Assembly (NCBI RefSeq): GCF_049366555.1
Contig: NZ_JBMMGT010000017.1
Span: 1 to 52,078 of the forward strand
Reading direction: 5' to 3'
Length of the DNA: 52,078 bases
DNA from: Avibacterium volantium_A
Lineage (GTDB): Bacteria; Pseudomonadota; Gammaproteobacteria; Enterobacterales; Pasteurellaceae
Below, piece after piece: positions 1 to 9,059 of this stretch; the first letter of the stretch is position 1, and each line of letters starts with the position of its first letter. The position numbers were made by a program, and so were the translations under genes. The notes under the pieces are model-generated. The model searched no databases and was not told the DNA's origin. It was given only the letters and a program-made list of their open reading frames with translations.

Positions 1-1017
1 ATAATGCAAAAAAAAGGAATATCTGGAGAGTCATTTTTTGATGTATTTTCTGGAACGGCTAATGTAGCAAAATATTTTAAAAAGCTAAATTATAAAGTTA
101 TTAGTTGTGATTTAATGTATTACTCTTATGTTTTACAGAAAGCTTATTTAGAAAATAATACAGAGCCCACATTTGAAAAATTATCAGATATAATTGATAC
201 ATTGAAGCATCAAGATTTTTTTTCAACACCTCTGCAATTAATATTAAGTTACCTTAATAACATAAAGGATAAAAACGGTTTTATTTACAAAAATTATACA
301 CCTGGAGGGAGTAAAGAATTAGAACAACCAAGAATGTATTTTACTGATAAAAATGGTAAATTTATAGATAAAGTAAGAGTTAAAATAGAGGATTGGTACA
401 ATAATAATTTATTGACGGAACAAGAGTATTTTATTCTTATAGCGTCATTAATTGAAACAGTTTCATTCTATGCAAATATTTCAGGGGTATATGCAGCTTT
501 CCATAAAACATGGGATCGAAGAGCATTAAAATCAATGTATTTAAGAGAGCCTGAGATAATAAAAAACTCTCACATAAATAAATGTTATCAAAATAATTCA
601 TTATATTTATTAGATGAAGTTAAAGCTGATATTTTCTATTTAGATCCCCCTTATAATCAGAGACAATATGCACCTAATTATCATCTATTAGAAACAATAG
701 CAAAGTACGATTCACCTGAAATAAGAGGTGTCTCTGGTATGCGTGATTATTCAGAACAAAAATCTAGTTTTTGTAACGAAAAAACAGCACTTGAAGATTT
801 AGAAAAAATTGTAGTAAATGGGAAATATAAACATTTATTACTAAGTTATAACAATGAAGGGATTATGTCTAATGAAAAAATATTAGAGGTATTAAAATCA
901 AATAATAATCATGTTGAAATTTATGATTTTGATTATTTAAGATTTAAAAGTAATAATAATGGATTAAGTAGTCATAAAAAATATGTTAAAGAAAAATTAT
1001 ATATAGTGAGTAAATAA
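1..1017 (+). CDS. D12-class DNA adenine (N6) methyltransferase, probably 5'-truncated by the window edge
   Basis: This is the modification half of a probable type II restriction-modification pair. Counting from the ATG at position 4, it has the SAM-binding motif I near residues 11-24 (FFDVFSGTANVAKYF) and the catalytic DPPY motif at 214-217, followed by NQRQYAPNYHLLETIA, which is typical of adenine methylases of the NlaIII/FokI type. The frame is open to position 1. D12 enzymes usually carry a GSK-type segment some 20 residues before motif I, and it is missing here, so the true start probably lies left of the window. The stop codon overlaps the start of the next gene (TAATGA), indicating translational coupling. 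Codon use is very AT-rich compared with the core genes from 5 kb onward, suggesting horizontal acquisition. The recognition site cannot be predicted. Confidence 0.85.
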   Translation: MMQKKGISGESFFDVFSGTANVAKYFKKLNYKVISCDLMYYSYVLQKAYLENNTEPTFEKLSDIIDTLKHQDFFSTPLQLILSYLNNIKDKNGFIYKNYTPGGSKELEQPRMYFTDKNGKFIDKVRVKIEDWYNNNLLTEQEYFILIASLIETVSFYANISGVYAAFHKTWDRRALKSMYLREPEIIKNSHINKCYQNNSLYLLDEVKADIFYLDPPYNQRQYAPNYHLLETIAKYDSPEIRGVSGMRDYSEQKSSFCNEKTALEDLEKIVVNGKYKHLLLSYNNEGIMSNEKILEVLKSNNNHVEIYDFDYLRFKSNNNGLSSHKKYVKEKLYIVSK

Positions 1018-2429
1018 TGAGTATTTTATGGATCTTAACTGAAGAAAGACCGAAAGTAGATGTAATTGAGATTATTTTTTCTAGGTTTGCAAAAGAAAAA
1101 GGTTTTGGGTTTATTCACTCAGGCTCTACTACAATAATCCCTTTAGTAAAGAATGATCGTTTTACATTTTCTTATCAAGTGTTAGGGATTAATACTCCTC
1201 ATATTTCTAAAATTATTATTAAAACAGTTTCAGGAAAATCTAGCTTTGTTGATTACTTAATTTATTACCAAAATCAAGAGCCGGGTCCAACAGATCAACC
1301 TTTATTCGCTATTGAGGAGACTAAAACTGATGATAGTGAAAGTAGAAATACAGGGGTATTTCAACGCTGTACGAAATTTGTATATATTGATTTATTTTAT
1401 CCAAATGTAAAGAAAATCATGCTTTATTCATTACAGGTGGAGCAAAAAGAAAAACCTAGTGCAACAAATGTATTTGGAAGTAAATTATTAGCAACTTACG
1501 GAGTTGAAATCTTAGGTAAGCATCAAAATGAAGAACAGATGACACCATTTAATTCCATTGATGAGTTAATTGATTTTAAAAATTCAATGCGTAAGCCGCC
1601 AAAGGGCAATGTACCTATATTAATTTATAAACTTCAAGATGAAATCAAAATATCAGGGAGATTAATAAAATCAGGTAGTTTATCTCATGATCCTAATATT
1701 GGGGCTCTAAGTATGATTTCTGCAGTATTAAGGAAAATGGGGTGGGAAGGGAAAATTACAATTATTGAACATGGTCTAGTTCAAAATAATCTACCTAACT
1801 CAAGCTTAAAACCAAATAAATTTATTCAAATTGCTAATAAATTAAATGTTTCATTACAAGGATTAAATATTATTAATCATAATACTTATAATGAGTATTG
1901 GAATATTGAAACTAATGGGGAAAAATTAGGGACTATATTTCTTCATATAGCTGTAGATTCTTTTTCTAAAGGATATTCTATTTTTGAGAATCATGCTGGT
2001 TGTGAAAAAAGTTACTTTAAGAGAAGTAATGGTGAAGTAGTTCCTTTAGAAAAATATAGTGATAGAACATTATATAAATCAGGTGATAAAACTGCTATTG
2101 CTTATATACCTGATCTAATTTTAGTTGATGTTGATTCCTTAGAAATCATAAATATTGAAGGAAAAACTTATGAAAATCGTTTTAAAGGTATTAAAGAATT
2201 GAGAAATTATGATTTTATTGAAAAAGAATATATTAAGCCATCATACCCTAAATTTGATATTGTAAGAACAGTTGTTTTATACGGAGGATCGATTTTCGAT
2301 AATACAACATTAGAAGCAGAAATTGGTTTTTTATTAAACAGAAGTGGGAAAATGATTTTAGGAATTAAAGCTCCTAAACTATTCACAGAGGCAATATCTA
2401 ACTTATTAGACTATTGGAAGGTAAAATAG
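1017..2429 (+). CDS. Putative type II restriction endonuclease, PD-(D/E)XK type
   Basis: A 470-residue protein whose ATG overlaps the methyltransferase stop. I do not recognise the exact family. Residues 78-103 hold a plausible PD-(D/E)XK nuclease core: VDYL with D79, a beta strand, then PLFAIEETK with E101 and K103, giving the spacing D-x21-E-x-K. The following TDDSESRNTGVFQRCTKF resembles the substrate-binding helix of such nucleases. There is no signal peptide or membrane segment. Immediate coupling to an adenine methyltransferase supports the endonuclease reading. Base composition matches the methylase and differs from the core genes. The nuclease assignment is inference from motif and context; another DNA-binding role is possible. 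Confidence 0.65.
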   Translation: MSILWILTEERPKVDVIEIIFSRFAKEKGFGFIHSGSTTIIPLVKNDRFTFSYQVLGINTPHISKIIIKTVSGKSSFVDYLIYYQNQEPGPTDQPLFAIEETKTDDSESRNTGVFQRCTKFVYIDLFYPNVKKIMLYSLQVEQKEKPSATNVFGSKLLATYGVEILGKHQNEEQMTPFNSIDELIDFKNSMRKPPKGNVPILIYKLQDEIKISGRLIKSGSLSHDPNIGALSMISAVLRKMGWEGKITIIEHGLVQNNLPNSSLKPNKFIQIANKLNVSLQGLNIINHNTYNEYWNIETNGEKLGTIFLHIAVDSFSKGYSIFENHAGCEKSYFKRSNGEVVPLEKYSDRTLYKSGDKTAIAYIPDLILVDVDSLEIINIEGKTYENRFKGIKELRNYDFIEKEYIKPSYPKFDIVRTVVLYGGSIFDNTTLEAEIGFLLNRSGKMILGIKAPKLFTEAISNLLDYWKVK

Positions 2430-2491
2430 GTATTTACCATAAATATTTATATGTAAAAGATCAGACCTAATCTGATAAATCATAATAAAAA

Positions 2492-2549
2492 GTGAGAGTT
2501 TCTTATTTAGAATATGAGTGACAAAATCAATTTAAACAAAAACGAAACT
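2492..2549 (+). terminator. Inverted repeat after the restriction gene
   Basis: GAGAGTTTC and GAAACTCTC form a 9-bp stem around an AT-rich loop of about 35 bases, starting some 65 bases after the restriction gene stop. It lies directly before the IS481-like relic start. It may be the terminal inverted repeat of that dead element rather than a terminator; the large loop and lack of a clean T-run make termination doubtful. Confidence 0.35.
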
Positions 2550-2552
2550 CTC

Positions 2553-2710
2553 ATGTTTTGTTCTAACAGCCCCCTCATTAAACGCAAGACTTGGTTGCTT
2601 AATTTAGCTACAGAATTAAGTAACATCTCACAAGCCTGTAAATTGTGGGTATGAAGTGCGATACCTTTTATCGTTATCAATAAGCGGCAGAATAAGGTGG
2701 CATTGAATCC
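2553..2710 (+). pseudogene. Relic of an IS481-family transposase N-terminus
   Basis: Starting at the ATG at 2553, the frame reads a helix-turn-helix start (PLIKRKTWLLNLATELSNIS, then QACKL) and stops at a TGA. Restoring one lost base at about 2648 continues it as MGMKCDTFYRYQ, followed by A-A-E and GGIES interrupted by two stop codons. From memory of the family this matches the start of IS481-type transposases (LIKRKTGLLNLAAE, ACK-MGVSRDTFYRYQ, GGIE). Only about the first 50 codons remain, so the element is long dead and incomplete. Confidence 0.55.
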
Positions 2711-2799
2711 TTACTAAATCAAAATTGACGTGAGTCTAACCTCAAAAAACGCCTTGATGAGAAAGATAAGTAAGGCTCTTCTAGCTAATTTCAAACAAA

Positions 2800-2945
2800 G
2801 ATTAATCGCATTTGAGAAGTTTGTCACTGAAAAAGGCATTATTTCAAGTAAATCGCAGATTGACCTACCATCTTGGCTATGAAAAATATCAGACTAGAAA
2901 AGGCAAAAATGCTTGTAACGGCTAAACGATCACCATTAAGTTGAT
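2800..2945 (+). pseudogene. Relic of an IS256/Mutator-family transposase N-terminus
   Basis: In one frame positions 2866-2922 read YHLGYEKYQTRKGKNACNG and then a stop. This resembles the conserved (D/E)HLGYEKHxxxGxNxRNG segment near residues 40-60 of IS256-family transposases. The preceding frame (ALLANFKQRL, then FEKFVTEKG) could be the helical N-terminus after another shift. No catalytic domain or terminal repeats are present. The match is short, so confidence is moderate. Confidence 0.45.
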
Positions 2946-2978
2946 ATGAGTATTAACACTGAGTTTGGAATAGGGGCT

Positions 2979-3014
2979 GCGGTGGAAATTTTCGATTCTT
3001 CACCGCACTTTTTT
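2979..3014 (+). terminator. Degenerate USS hairpin with T-run
   Basis: TGCGGTG (2979-2985) pairs with CACCGCA (3001-3007) and is followed by a T-run. It separates the relic region from the dehydrogenase gene. One arm is a decayed uptake signal sequence. Confidence 0.45.
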
Positions 3015-3125
3015 CGTATCAATAAAATGTTTCCTAGCAGGAAAAACACCTTTTCTAATAATGGGTATTGGCACGTTTTAGCTTGTGGTACAATCCACGC
3101 GATTTTTTAACCTTAGGAGAAAATA

Positions 3126-4513
3126 ATGAAAAATTAGCGTTTGCAGGGGCATTATTTGCTTTTGCAGTAACAAGTGCCAGTGCCATTGATGTAGTCAGCA
3201 AAGATGGCAAGGTGGATTTTGGTTCACGTTTTGAAGCAACGGTTATTACTAACAATGTTGATGGCGGTTGGGAGATGATCTGGGGGCCGAAAGAGCAACT
3301 TTGGCTAATAGAACGTGCAGGTAGAAATATCATGAGCATTGATTCAAAAGCTGGTGAGAAAACCGTGTTGTATCATTTTGCTAATGCTTATGAGAAATTC
3401 CCGCATCAAGGCGTGTTAGGGTTAGCCTTAGAGCCAAATTTTGATGCAGGTGAACCTTATGCTTATGCGGCTTATACTTATGTTGATGGTGAGAAAAAAT
3501 TCGCTCGTATTGTACGCTTAATCTATGATGCGAAAGCCAATAAATTAGGTGATGAGCAAATTGTGATTGACCATATTATCGCAAGCGTGGAGCACAATGC
3601 AGGACGCATTAAATTTAGCCCAGATGGCAAACTTTATTACACCACAGGCGATCTGGGTTATAACCAAGGTAAACACGTTTGTGATGAAATTACTTCACAA
3701 AAATTGCCAACAGCTGAACAAGTAAAAAATCACGATCACAGTGCTTATAACGGCAAAACCTTGCGTATCAACAAAGACGGTTCAATCCCTGATGATAACC
3801 CTGTGATTAAAGGCGTGAAAAGCCACGTTTATACTTATGGACACCGTAATCCACAAGGTTTAGTGTGGGTGGGGAATCACCTTTATAGCACAGAACAAAG
3901 CCCATCAAGTGATGATGAATTGAACAAACTTGAAGCGGGTGGAAACTACGGCTGGCCACACGTTGCAGGCTTTAAAGATGATTTAGCCTATGTTTATGCA
4001 AATTATTCTGCGGCGGTAAATTGCCCGACAGTGAAATACGATCCGAATGTGATCCCTGAAGGCGTGCCAACGCAAAAAGAAACAGATTATAAAGAGCCAG
4101 TGGTTGATCCGGTGAAAACCTTCTTCACCGTGAACAATGACTACAATTACACCAACGCCACTTGTGGTAAATTGGCTTACATTTGCTGGCCAACTATTGC
4201 CCCGGGTAATGCGGTATATTATCCAAAAGACGGCGTGATTCCTGAGTTCCGTAATTCATTATTATTAGCAACCTATAAGAGCGGTTCGATTTATCAAGTA
4301 AAAATGAATGAAGATGCAAGCAATGTGCAAGGGGATACAGGAAAATATTTCACCAGTGCAAATCGTTATCGCAATGCGTTAGTGAGCCCTGACACCCGCA
4401 AAATCTATGTGGTAACAGACAATATGGGGAACGGTCGCCAATTAGATGACACACCAACATCAAAAATGGCAAATCCAGGATCAATTATTGTGTTTGAATA
4501 TATTGGTCAATAA
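3126..4513 (+). CDS. Soluble PQQ-dependent glucose/aldose dehydrogenase, frameshifted at codons 2-3
   Basis: A beta-propeller quinoprotein related to Acinetobacter soluble glucose dehydrogenase, which oxidises aldoses in the periplasm with PQQ. Family hallmarks in order: WGPKEQLWLIERAGR, the catalytic-His region (IIASVEHNAGRIKFSPDGK), LRINKDGSIPDDNP, YTYGHRNPQGL, STEQSPSSDDE, the GGNYGWPHVAGFKDD block, TYNYT-like TCGKLAYICWPT, and C-terminal NPGSIIVFEY. The good ribosome site TAGGAG (3114-3119) precedes ATG 3126, but that frame reads Met-Lys-Asn-stop. Adding one A to the A5 tract at 3129-3133 gives Met-Lys-Lys-Leu-Ala and a classic signal peptide ending SASA. The only uninterrupted frame would start at TTG 3068, which lacks a ribosome site and a signal start. 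As written the gene is probably off, or the base is an error. A USS hairpin follows. Confidence 0.8.
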
Positions 4514-4531
4514 TTCTTCTTTCTAATAGGA

Positions 4532-4571
4532 AAAGTGCGGTGAAAAATTCAAAAAAATTTCACCGCACTTT
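4532..4571. terminator. Bidirectional USS-pair terminator between dehydrogenase and yciU
   Basis: AAAGTGCGGTGAAA (4532-4545) and TTTCACCGCACTTT (4558-4571) form a 14-bp stem with a 12-base loop, with A and T runs on both sides. It lies between two convergent genes. Confidence 0.85.
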
Positions 4572-4579
4572 TTATCGCA

Positions 4580-4903
4580 TTATTTTTTCCAAATAATATG
4601 ATATTGACGATCTTCTTCTTGATGAGAAATGAGGAATTTCGCGAAAATATCGTCCATTTCGTCTTGCTCATTGACTAAGCCGATCCAAACTTCGGCATAT
4701 TCTTCAGGATCAATTAGCACGCCGATTTCTTCTTCCCAATCTTCTGCGGTTTCGACAAATTCTACCGCCCCGCGTTCTTCAAATTGGAGATTAAAAAGCA
4801 GAATATCTGCGGGATCAAGATTTTCCCCAGCCATTTCAAGAAAAATATCGTAGGCAATATCAATGGCTGTATCGGGATCGAGTTTTTGTTTTTGTTCTGT
4901 CAT
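4580..4903 (-). CDS. yciU: Double-stranded DNA mimic protein, YciU/HI1450 (UPF0263) family
   Basis: A small (107 residues), strongly acidic protein matching the YciU/HI1450 family: DTAIDIAYDIFLEMAGENLDPADILLFN, then LQFEERG, a run of Glu/Asp around AEDWEEEIG, and a C-terminal YHIIWKK. HI1450 is described as a DNA-mimicking fold that binds the nucleoid protein HU. It is a single gene upstream of the convergent USS terminator and has its own spacing from ppc (about 108 bases). Function here is by family; no catalytic residues are expected. Confidence 0.85.
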   Translation of the reverse strand: MTEQKQKLDPDTAIDIAYDIFLEMAGENLDPADILLFNLQFEERGAVEFVETAEDWEEEIGVLIDPEEYAEVWIGLVNEQDEMDDIFAKFLISHQEEDRQYHIIWKK

Positions 4904-4963
4904 TGGTTGTCTTATTTAGGTGAAAAGGGTGGGTATCATAACATAAGAATAATGGTGAAAGAA

Positions 4964-4991
4964 AAAGTGCGGTGATTTTCCACCGCACTTT
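4964..4991 (-). terminator. USS-pair terminator after ppc
   Basis: AAAGTGCGGTG (4964-4974) and CACCGCACTTT (4981-4991) make an 11-bp stem with a 6-base loop, about 20 bases beyond the ppc stop. On the minus strand the stem is followed by TTTC. Confidence 0.75.
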
Positions 4992-5011
4992 GTTTTTTGC
5001 TCGGTTGGGTT

Positions 5012-7651
5012 TTAGCCCGTATTACGCATTCCCGCTGCGATACCTGTGATGGTGATCATTAAGGCTTGTTCAACATCAGGATTTGGATTTTCTGGATTTT
5101 CACGCAAGCGGCGTAATAATTCCACTTGTAATAAGTTAAGTGGGTCGGTGTAAATATTACGCAGTGCGATAGATTCGGCAATCCAAGGAAGATCAGACAT
5201 TAATTGATCTTCGTGCGATAAAGACAGAATTGTTTGAATATCCGCTTTTAATTGTTCGCGTAATGATTGCCCTAAGTACCACAATTCAGGTTTCACAAGG
5301 TGCTGATCGTAATGCTCTGAAAGCCAGGTGTCGGTTTTGCTGAATACCATTTCCAACATTCCGATACGCGTAGAGAAGAACGGCCATTGTTTACACATTT
5401 CTTCGATCACATCACCTTTGCCTTGCTCAATAGTTAAACGTACGGAAGCACCTGCGCCAAGCCACGCTGGGAGCATTAGGCGGTTTTGCATCCAAGCGAA
5501 AATCCAAGGAATGGCACGCAAACTTTCTACCCCACCATTTGGATTACGTTTTGCAGGGCGTGAACCTAATGGCAATTTTGACAGCTCTTGCTCTGGCGTT
5601 GCAGAACGGAAATAAGGCACGAAATCTTTATCGCCACGCACCACGCCACGGTAAATTTCGCAAGACGTGGTGGAAAGCTCGTCCATCACTTCACGCCACG
5701 CGGCTTTTGGCTCTGGTGGTGGTAATAAATTGGCTTCTAAAATTGCGCTAGCGTAAAGATCTAAACTGCCCACAGCTACGGCTGACAAGCCCAATTTAAA
5801 GCGGATCATTTCCCCTTGTTCAGTAACACGCAAGCCGTTTTTCAATGAGCGTGGCGGTTGAGAAAGTAGCGCTGCGTGTGCTGGTGCGCCACCACGTCCA
5901 ATTGTGCCACCACGTCCGTGGAATAAGGTGAGTTCAATGCCGAGTTCTTCACACAAATTCACTAGCTGTTCTTGCGCACGATATTGCGCCCAAGAAGCCG
6001 CCATCATTCCTGCGTCTTTGGCACTGTCGGAATAGCCGATCATCACCATTTGTTTGTTGTCAATCACGCCACGATACCAACCGATATTGAATAATTGGCG
6101 CATTACTTCTTCAGACGCATCTAAGTCATCAAGGGTTTCAAACAATGGTACAACAGGCAAGTGATAAGGCACGCCCGCTTCTTTCAAGAGTAAATGCACA
6201 GCAAGCACGTCAGAAGCCGTGCGCGCCATAGAAATAATGTAGCAAGAAATCACGCCCTCCGGCTGTTCTGCGATCACTTTACAGGTATCTAACACTTCTT
6301 GCGTTTCTGCTGAAGGTTGCCAATCACGCGGTAACAATGGGCGGCGTGAGCTTAATTCACGGATTAAGAACGCTTGTTTGTCATCTTCTGTCCATTGTGA
6401 ATAATCGCCTAAACCGATATAACGGGTGATTTCTGCAATGGCATCGCTATGACGTGTGCTTTCTTGGCGAATATCAAGGCGAGAAAGGGATAAACCAAAG
6501 CAACGGATACGGCGTAAGCAATCAAGTAGCGCGCCGTTAGCGATAATGCGCATTCCGCATTGATGCAGGGATTGGTAACAATCGTAAAGGGGTTCCCAAA
6601 GCTGTTCATCATCAGTGAGCAGTTCTTGCTGATCCACAACAGGGGTTCTACCCTCTAATAAATCGCCATAATACGCCACGGTTTTGATCAATTTGCTACG
6701 CAAGCCTTTCACCACAAAACGATATGGCTCTAGGTGATCGCCATATTTAGCACGAAATTCAGGTGTGCATTCAATCACCGAAAGTTCATCGGCGAGTAAT
6801 TTGATGTCTTCTAAGAAAAGTTCCGCTGCTTTCCAACGATTCATCAACAACACTTGGCGCGTGGTTTGCGCGGTAACAAATGGGTTTCCATCACGGTCGC
6901 CGCCCATCCAAGAAGAAAAACGCACTGGAGCAAGATCTACTGGCAGCTGCACCGCAAAGTTTTTCTCTAAATGGAAGTTAAATAAACGGCAGAATTCTGG
7001 CACAGCTTTCCATAAACTGTTTTCAATCACCGCCATTCCTGCTTTGGCTTCATCAACAGGCGTAGGACGTTGAGTACGAATTTCATTGGTATGCCAAGCA
7101 AGGGCTATCAGCTGCATTAAGCGGCGTTTCAGTTTGGTTGTTTCCGTTTCGGTTAAATCATCGTGTTCCAAACGGCTTAAACAGCGGTTGATTTCAACGT
7201 GTTTATGCCCGAGTGAACGGCGTGTTACCTCTGTTGGGTGAGCGGTAAGCACCAGCTCAATAATCAATTTCTGTACCGCATCAAGCACTTTTTCTGTTGG
7301 CACATTTTGCGCTTTTAAGCGTTGAAAGAGCGCTTCTAAGGTACGGTCGGAAGATTCTTGGTCAATATGCTGACGGGAAATGGTTTGATATTGCTCAGCA
7401 ATATTGGTGAGGTTTAAGAAGTGGCTGAAAGCACGCGCTACAGGAATGATATTTTCATCGGAAATCGTGGCTAGTATTTCAAGCAATTGTTCACGGGATT
7501 TTTCATCACCTGCACGGGAATTTCTTGATAATACGCGAATTTTTTCAATTAAATCAAGAATTTCACTGCCTTGCGCATCACTGATGGTTTCCCCTAAGAA
7601 ATGCCCAAGCATATTGATGTTGTTACGCAGCGTTGTGTATTGTTGGATCAT
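5012..7651 (-). CDS. ppc: Phosphoenolpyruvate carboxylase
   Basis: Carboxylates phosphoenolpyruvate to oxaloacetate, replenishing the TCA cycle. It is full length (879 residues from the chosen start) and collinear with E. coli Ppc. Signature segments: LVLTAHPTEVTRR with the catalytic His, SWMGGDRDGNP, GYSDSAKDAG, the catalytic glycine loop FHGRGGTIGRGGAP, and the C-terminal GIAAGMRNTG. I chose the ATG that gives MIQQYTTLRNN because GAGG lies 5 bases upstream on the minus strand; the frame opens two codons earlier at a GTG. It is monocistronic, with a USS-pair terminator downstream and an AT-rich upstream region of about 230 bases shared with the purR 3' side. Confidence 0.97.
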   Translation of the reverse strand: MIQQYTTLRNNINMLGHFLGETISDAQGSEILDLIEKIRVLSRNSRAGDEKSREQLLEILATISDENIIPVARAFSHFLNLTNIAEQYQTISRQHIDQESSDRTLEALFQRLKAQNVPTEKVLDAVQKLIIELVLTAHPTEVTRRSLGHKHVEINRCLSRLEHDDLTETETTKLKRRLMQLIALAWHTNEIRTQRPTPVDEAKAGMAVIENSLWKAVPEFCRLFNFHLEKNFAVQLPVDLAPVRFSSWMGGDRDGNPFVTAQTTRQVLLMNRWKAAELFLEDIKLLADELSVIECTPEFRAKYGDHLEPYRFVVKGLRSKLIKTVAYYGDLLEGRTPVVDQQELLTDDEQLWEPLYDCYQSLHQCGMRIIANGALLDCLRRIRCFGLSLSRLDIRQESTRHSDAIAEITRYIGLGDYSQWTEDDKQAFLIRELSSRRPLLPRDWQPSAETQEVLDTCKVIAEQPEGVISCYIISMARTASDVLAVHLLLKEAGVPYHLPVVPLFETLDDLDASEEVMRQLFNIGWYRGVIDNKQMVMIGYSDSAKDAGMMAASWAQYRAQEQLVNLCEELGIELTLFHGRGGTIGRGGAPAHAALLSQPPRSLKNGLRVTEQGEMIRFKLGLSAVAVGSLDLYASAILEANLLPPPEPKAAWREVMDELSTTSCEIYRGVVRGDKDFVPYFRSATPEQELSKLPLGSRPAKRNPNGGVESLRAIPWIFAWMQNRLMLPAWLGAGASVRLTIEQGKGDVIEEMCKQWPFFSTRIGMLEMVFSKTDTWLSEHYDQHLVKPELWYLGQSLREQLKADIQTILSLSHEDQLMSDLPWIAESIALRNIYTDPLNLLQVELLRRLRENPENPNPDVEQALMITITGIAAGMRNTG

Positions 7652-7837
7652 AAGCACCTCACAAAAAAGTAAATTCGTTTTCTGAGATAGATATAATCAA
7701 AAATAGGGAGAAAGGTCAATTATTTAAAAGATAAAAAATAATATAAATCAAAAGTGCGGTGGTTTTTCTATAAATTTTTCTAGCTTTTTTATATAAAATC
7801 TAAATAAGTTGCAAATTTGTTAAAAAATAGAAATAAA

Positions 7838-7860
7838 AATGCCCGCACTTAACGGGCATT
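7838..7860 (-). terminator. Terminator after purR
   Basis: AATGCCCG (7838-7845) pairs with CGGGCATT (7853-7860). On the minus strand it is followed by TTTTATTTC, fitting purR termination about 20 bases beyond its stop. Confidence 0.75.
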
Positions 7861-7882
7861 GTACTGAGCGGATAAATTGGCG

Positions 7883-8887
7883 TTAATTACATTTTTTCAC
7901 CGAGCTACGGATCACCAATTCAGGGTGCATTTCAATAATTTCGTGCTGGCCTGATTTCTCACTAATACGTTGGAACAATAAGTTCACCGCTTGTGCGCCT
8001 AAACGCGATTTAGACTGGTGTATCGTAGTGAGTGGCGGCGAATAAAAACGTGAGGCGTGGATATTATCGTAGCCAATAATGGAAATATCATCAGGCACTT
8101 TCAGCCCTTTTTCGCCAATGGCAGAAATTGCGCCCAGCGCCATTACATCATTACAGCAAAACACGGCTGTTGGCAGTTCATCTTGCCTTAAGATTTTATT
8201 CATACATTCATAGCCGTCTTCTGGCTCAAAAAAGCCCTCCATCACCCAGTTAGGATTGATGGGCAAGTTGGCGTCTTCCATTGCTTTAACAAAGCCCTCA
8301 TAGCGTGTTTTGGCGGTGGTTTTAATTAATTCTCCCGCGATAATACCAATGGCTTTATGTCCGTTATCAATCAAATATTTGGTTGCCATATAACCGCCCT
8401 CAAAGCTGTTATCTTGAATAATATCAGTGTTTTGATTATTCGGTCCCCAATCCATTACCACCATTGGAATATCCGTGAAATTCGCCAATAGATCAAGAGA
8501 ATCTTGCGTATATTCTGCACACATCACCAATACGCCGTCCACGCGTTTTTTGGCGAGCATTTCTAAGTGATTTTTTATTTTTTCAGGCTCATTTTGTGTG
8601 TTACATAAAAATAAAGAATAGCCTTGGCGATAACAATGCTCTTCTACTGCGTGAATAATTTCCGCAAAATAAGGGGCTTCACTGGTGGTAACGATCATTC
8701 CAATGGATTTTGTGGTATTAACTTTCAAACTTCTCGCTACTGCACTTGGTGAATAATTGAGCGCTTGAATGGCGTCACGTACTTGCTTTTCTGTTTCAGG
8801 TGCAACAAAGCGGGTTTTATTGATCACGTGGGATACGGTGGTGGTGGACACGCCCGCCATTTTTGCCACATCTTTAATTGTTGCCAT
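7883..8887 (-). CDS. purR: Purine repressor PurR (LacI family)
   Basis: A 334-residue LacI-family repressor, nearly collinear with E. coli PurR, which represses purine biosynthesis when bound to hypoxanthine or guanine. The helix-turn-helix is at the N-terminus (MATIKDVAKMAGVSTTTVSHVINKTRF) and the hinge helix at about 48-56 (SPSAVARSLKV) matches the PurR minor-groove contact. The effector domain includes KRVDGVLVMC, VVMDWG and IGYDN. The ribosome site GGAGG sits 4-5 bases before the ATG and a TATAAT lies just upstream. The window also holds guaA and guaB; I found no convincing PurR box (ACGCAAACGTTTGCGT-like) near guaB. Confidence 0.95.
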   Translation of the reverse strand: MATIKDVAKMAGVSTTTVSHVINKTRFVAPETEKQVRDAIQALNYSPSAVARSLKVNTTKSIGMIVTTSEAPYFAEIIHAVEEHCYRQGYSLFLCNTQNEPEKIKNHLEMLAKKRVDGVLVMCAEYTQDSLDLLANFTDIPMVVMDWGPNNQNTDIIQDNSFEGGYMATKYLIDNGHKAIGIIAGELIKTTAKTRYEGFVKAMEDANLPINPNWVMEGFFEPEDGYECMNKILRQDELPTAVFCCNDVMALGAISAIGEKGLKVPDDISIIGYDNIHASRFYSPPLTTIHQSKSRLGAQAVNLLFQRISEKSGQHEIIEMHPELVIRSSVKKCN

Positions 8888-9019
8888 AGTTCCTCCAAAA
8901 AAATTTTGGCTATTATAAGGGGCGAAATGGAATTGTTAAGGTTTATTGTGAAAAAATTTGCGCTGTATCACAGCTTTTTCAACGTTAGTTAAGAAATTTT
9001 CTTTTTTTCGTAATTTTGC

Positions 9020-9059
9020 TATAATTCTGACAAGTTTTATCAACTTTTAGGAGTAAATT
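9020..9059 (+). promoter_or_regulatory. Promoter -10 and ribosome site of the small membrane gene
   Basis: TATAAT at 9020-9025 and the ribosome site TAGGAG about 6-8 bases before the ATG at 9060. The -35 region is T-rich and poorly defined. Confidence 0.55.

Noticed and set aside
3068..3125. TTG start extending the dehydrogenase upstream
   Set aside because: No ribosome site, no signal-peptide character, and family homology together with a proper ribosome site point to ATG 3126 with a one-base lesion.
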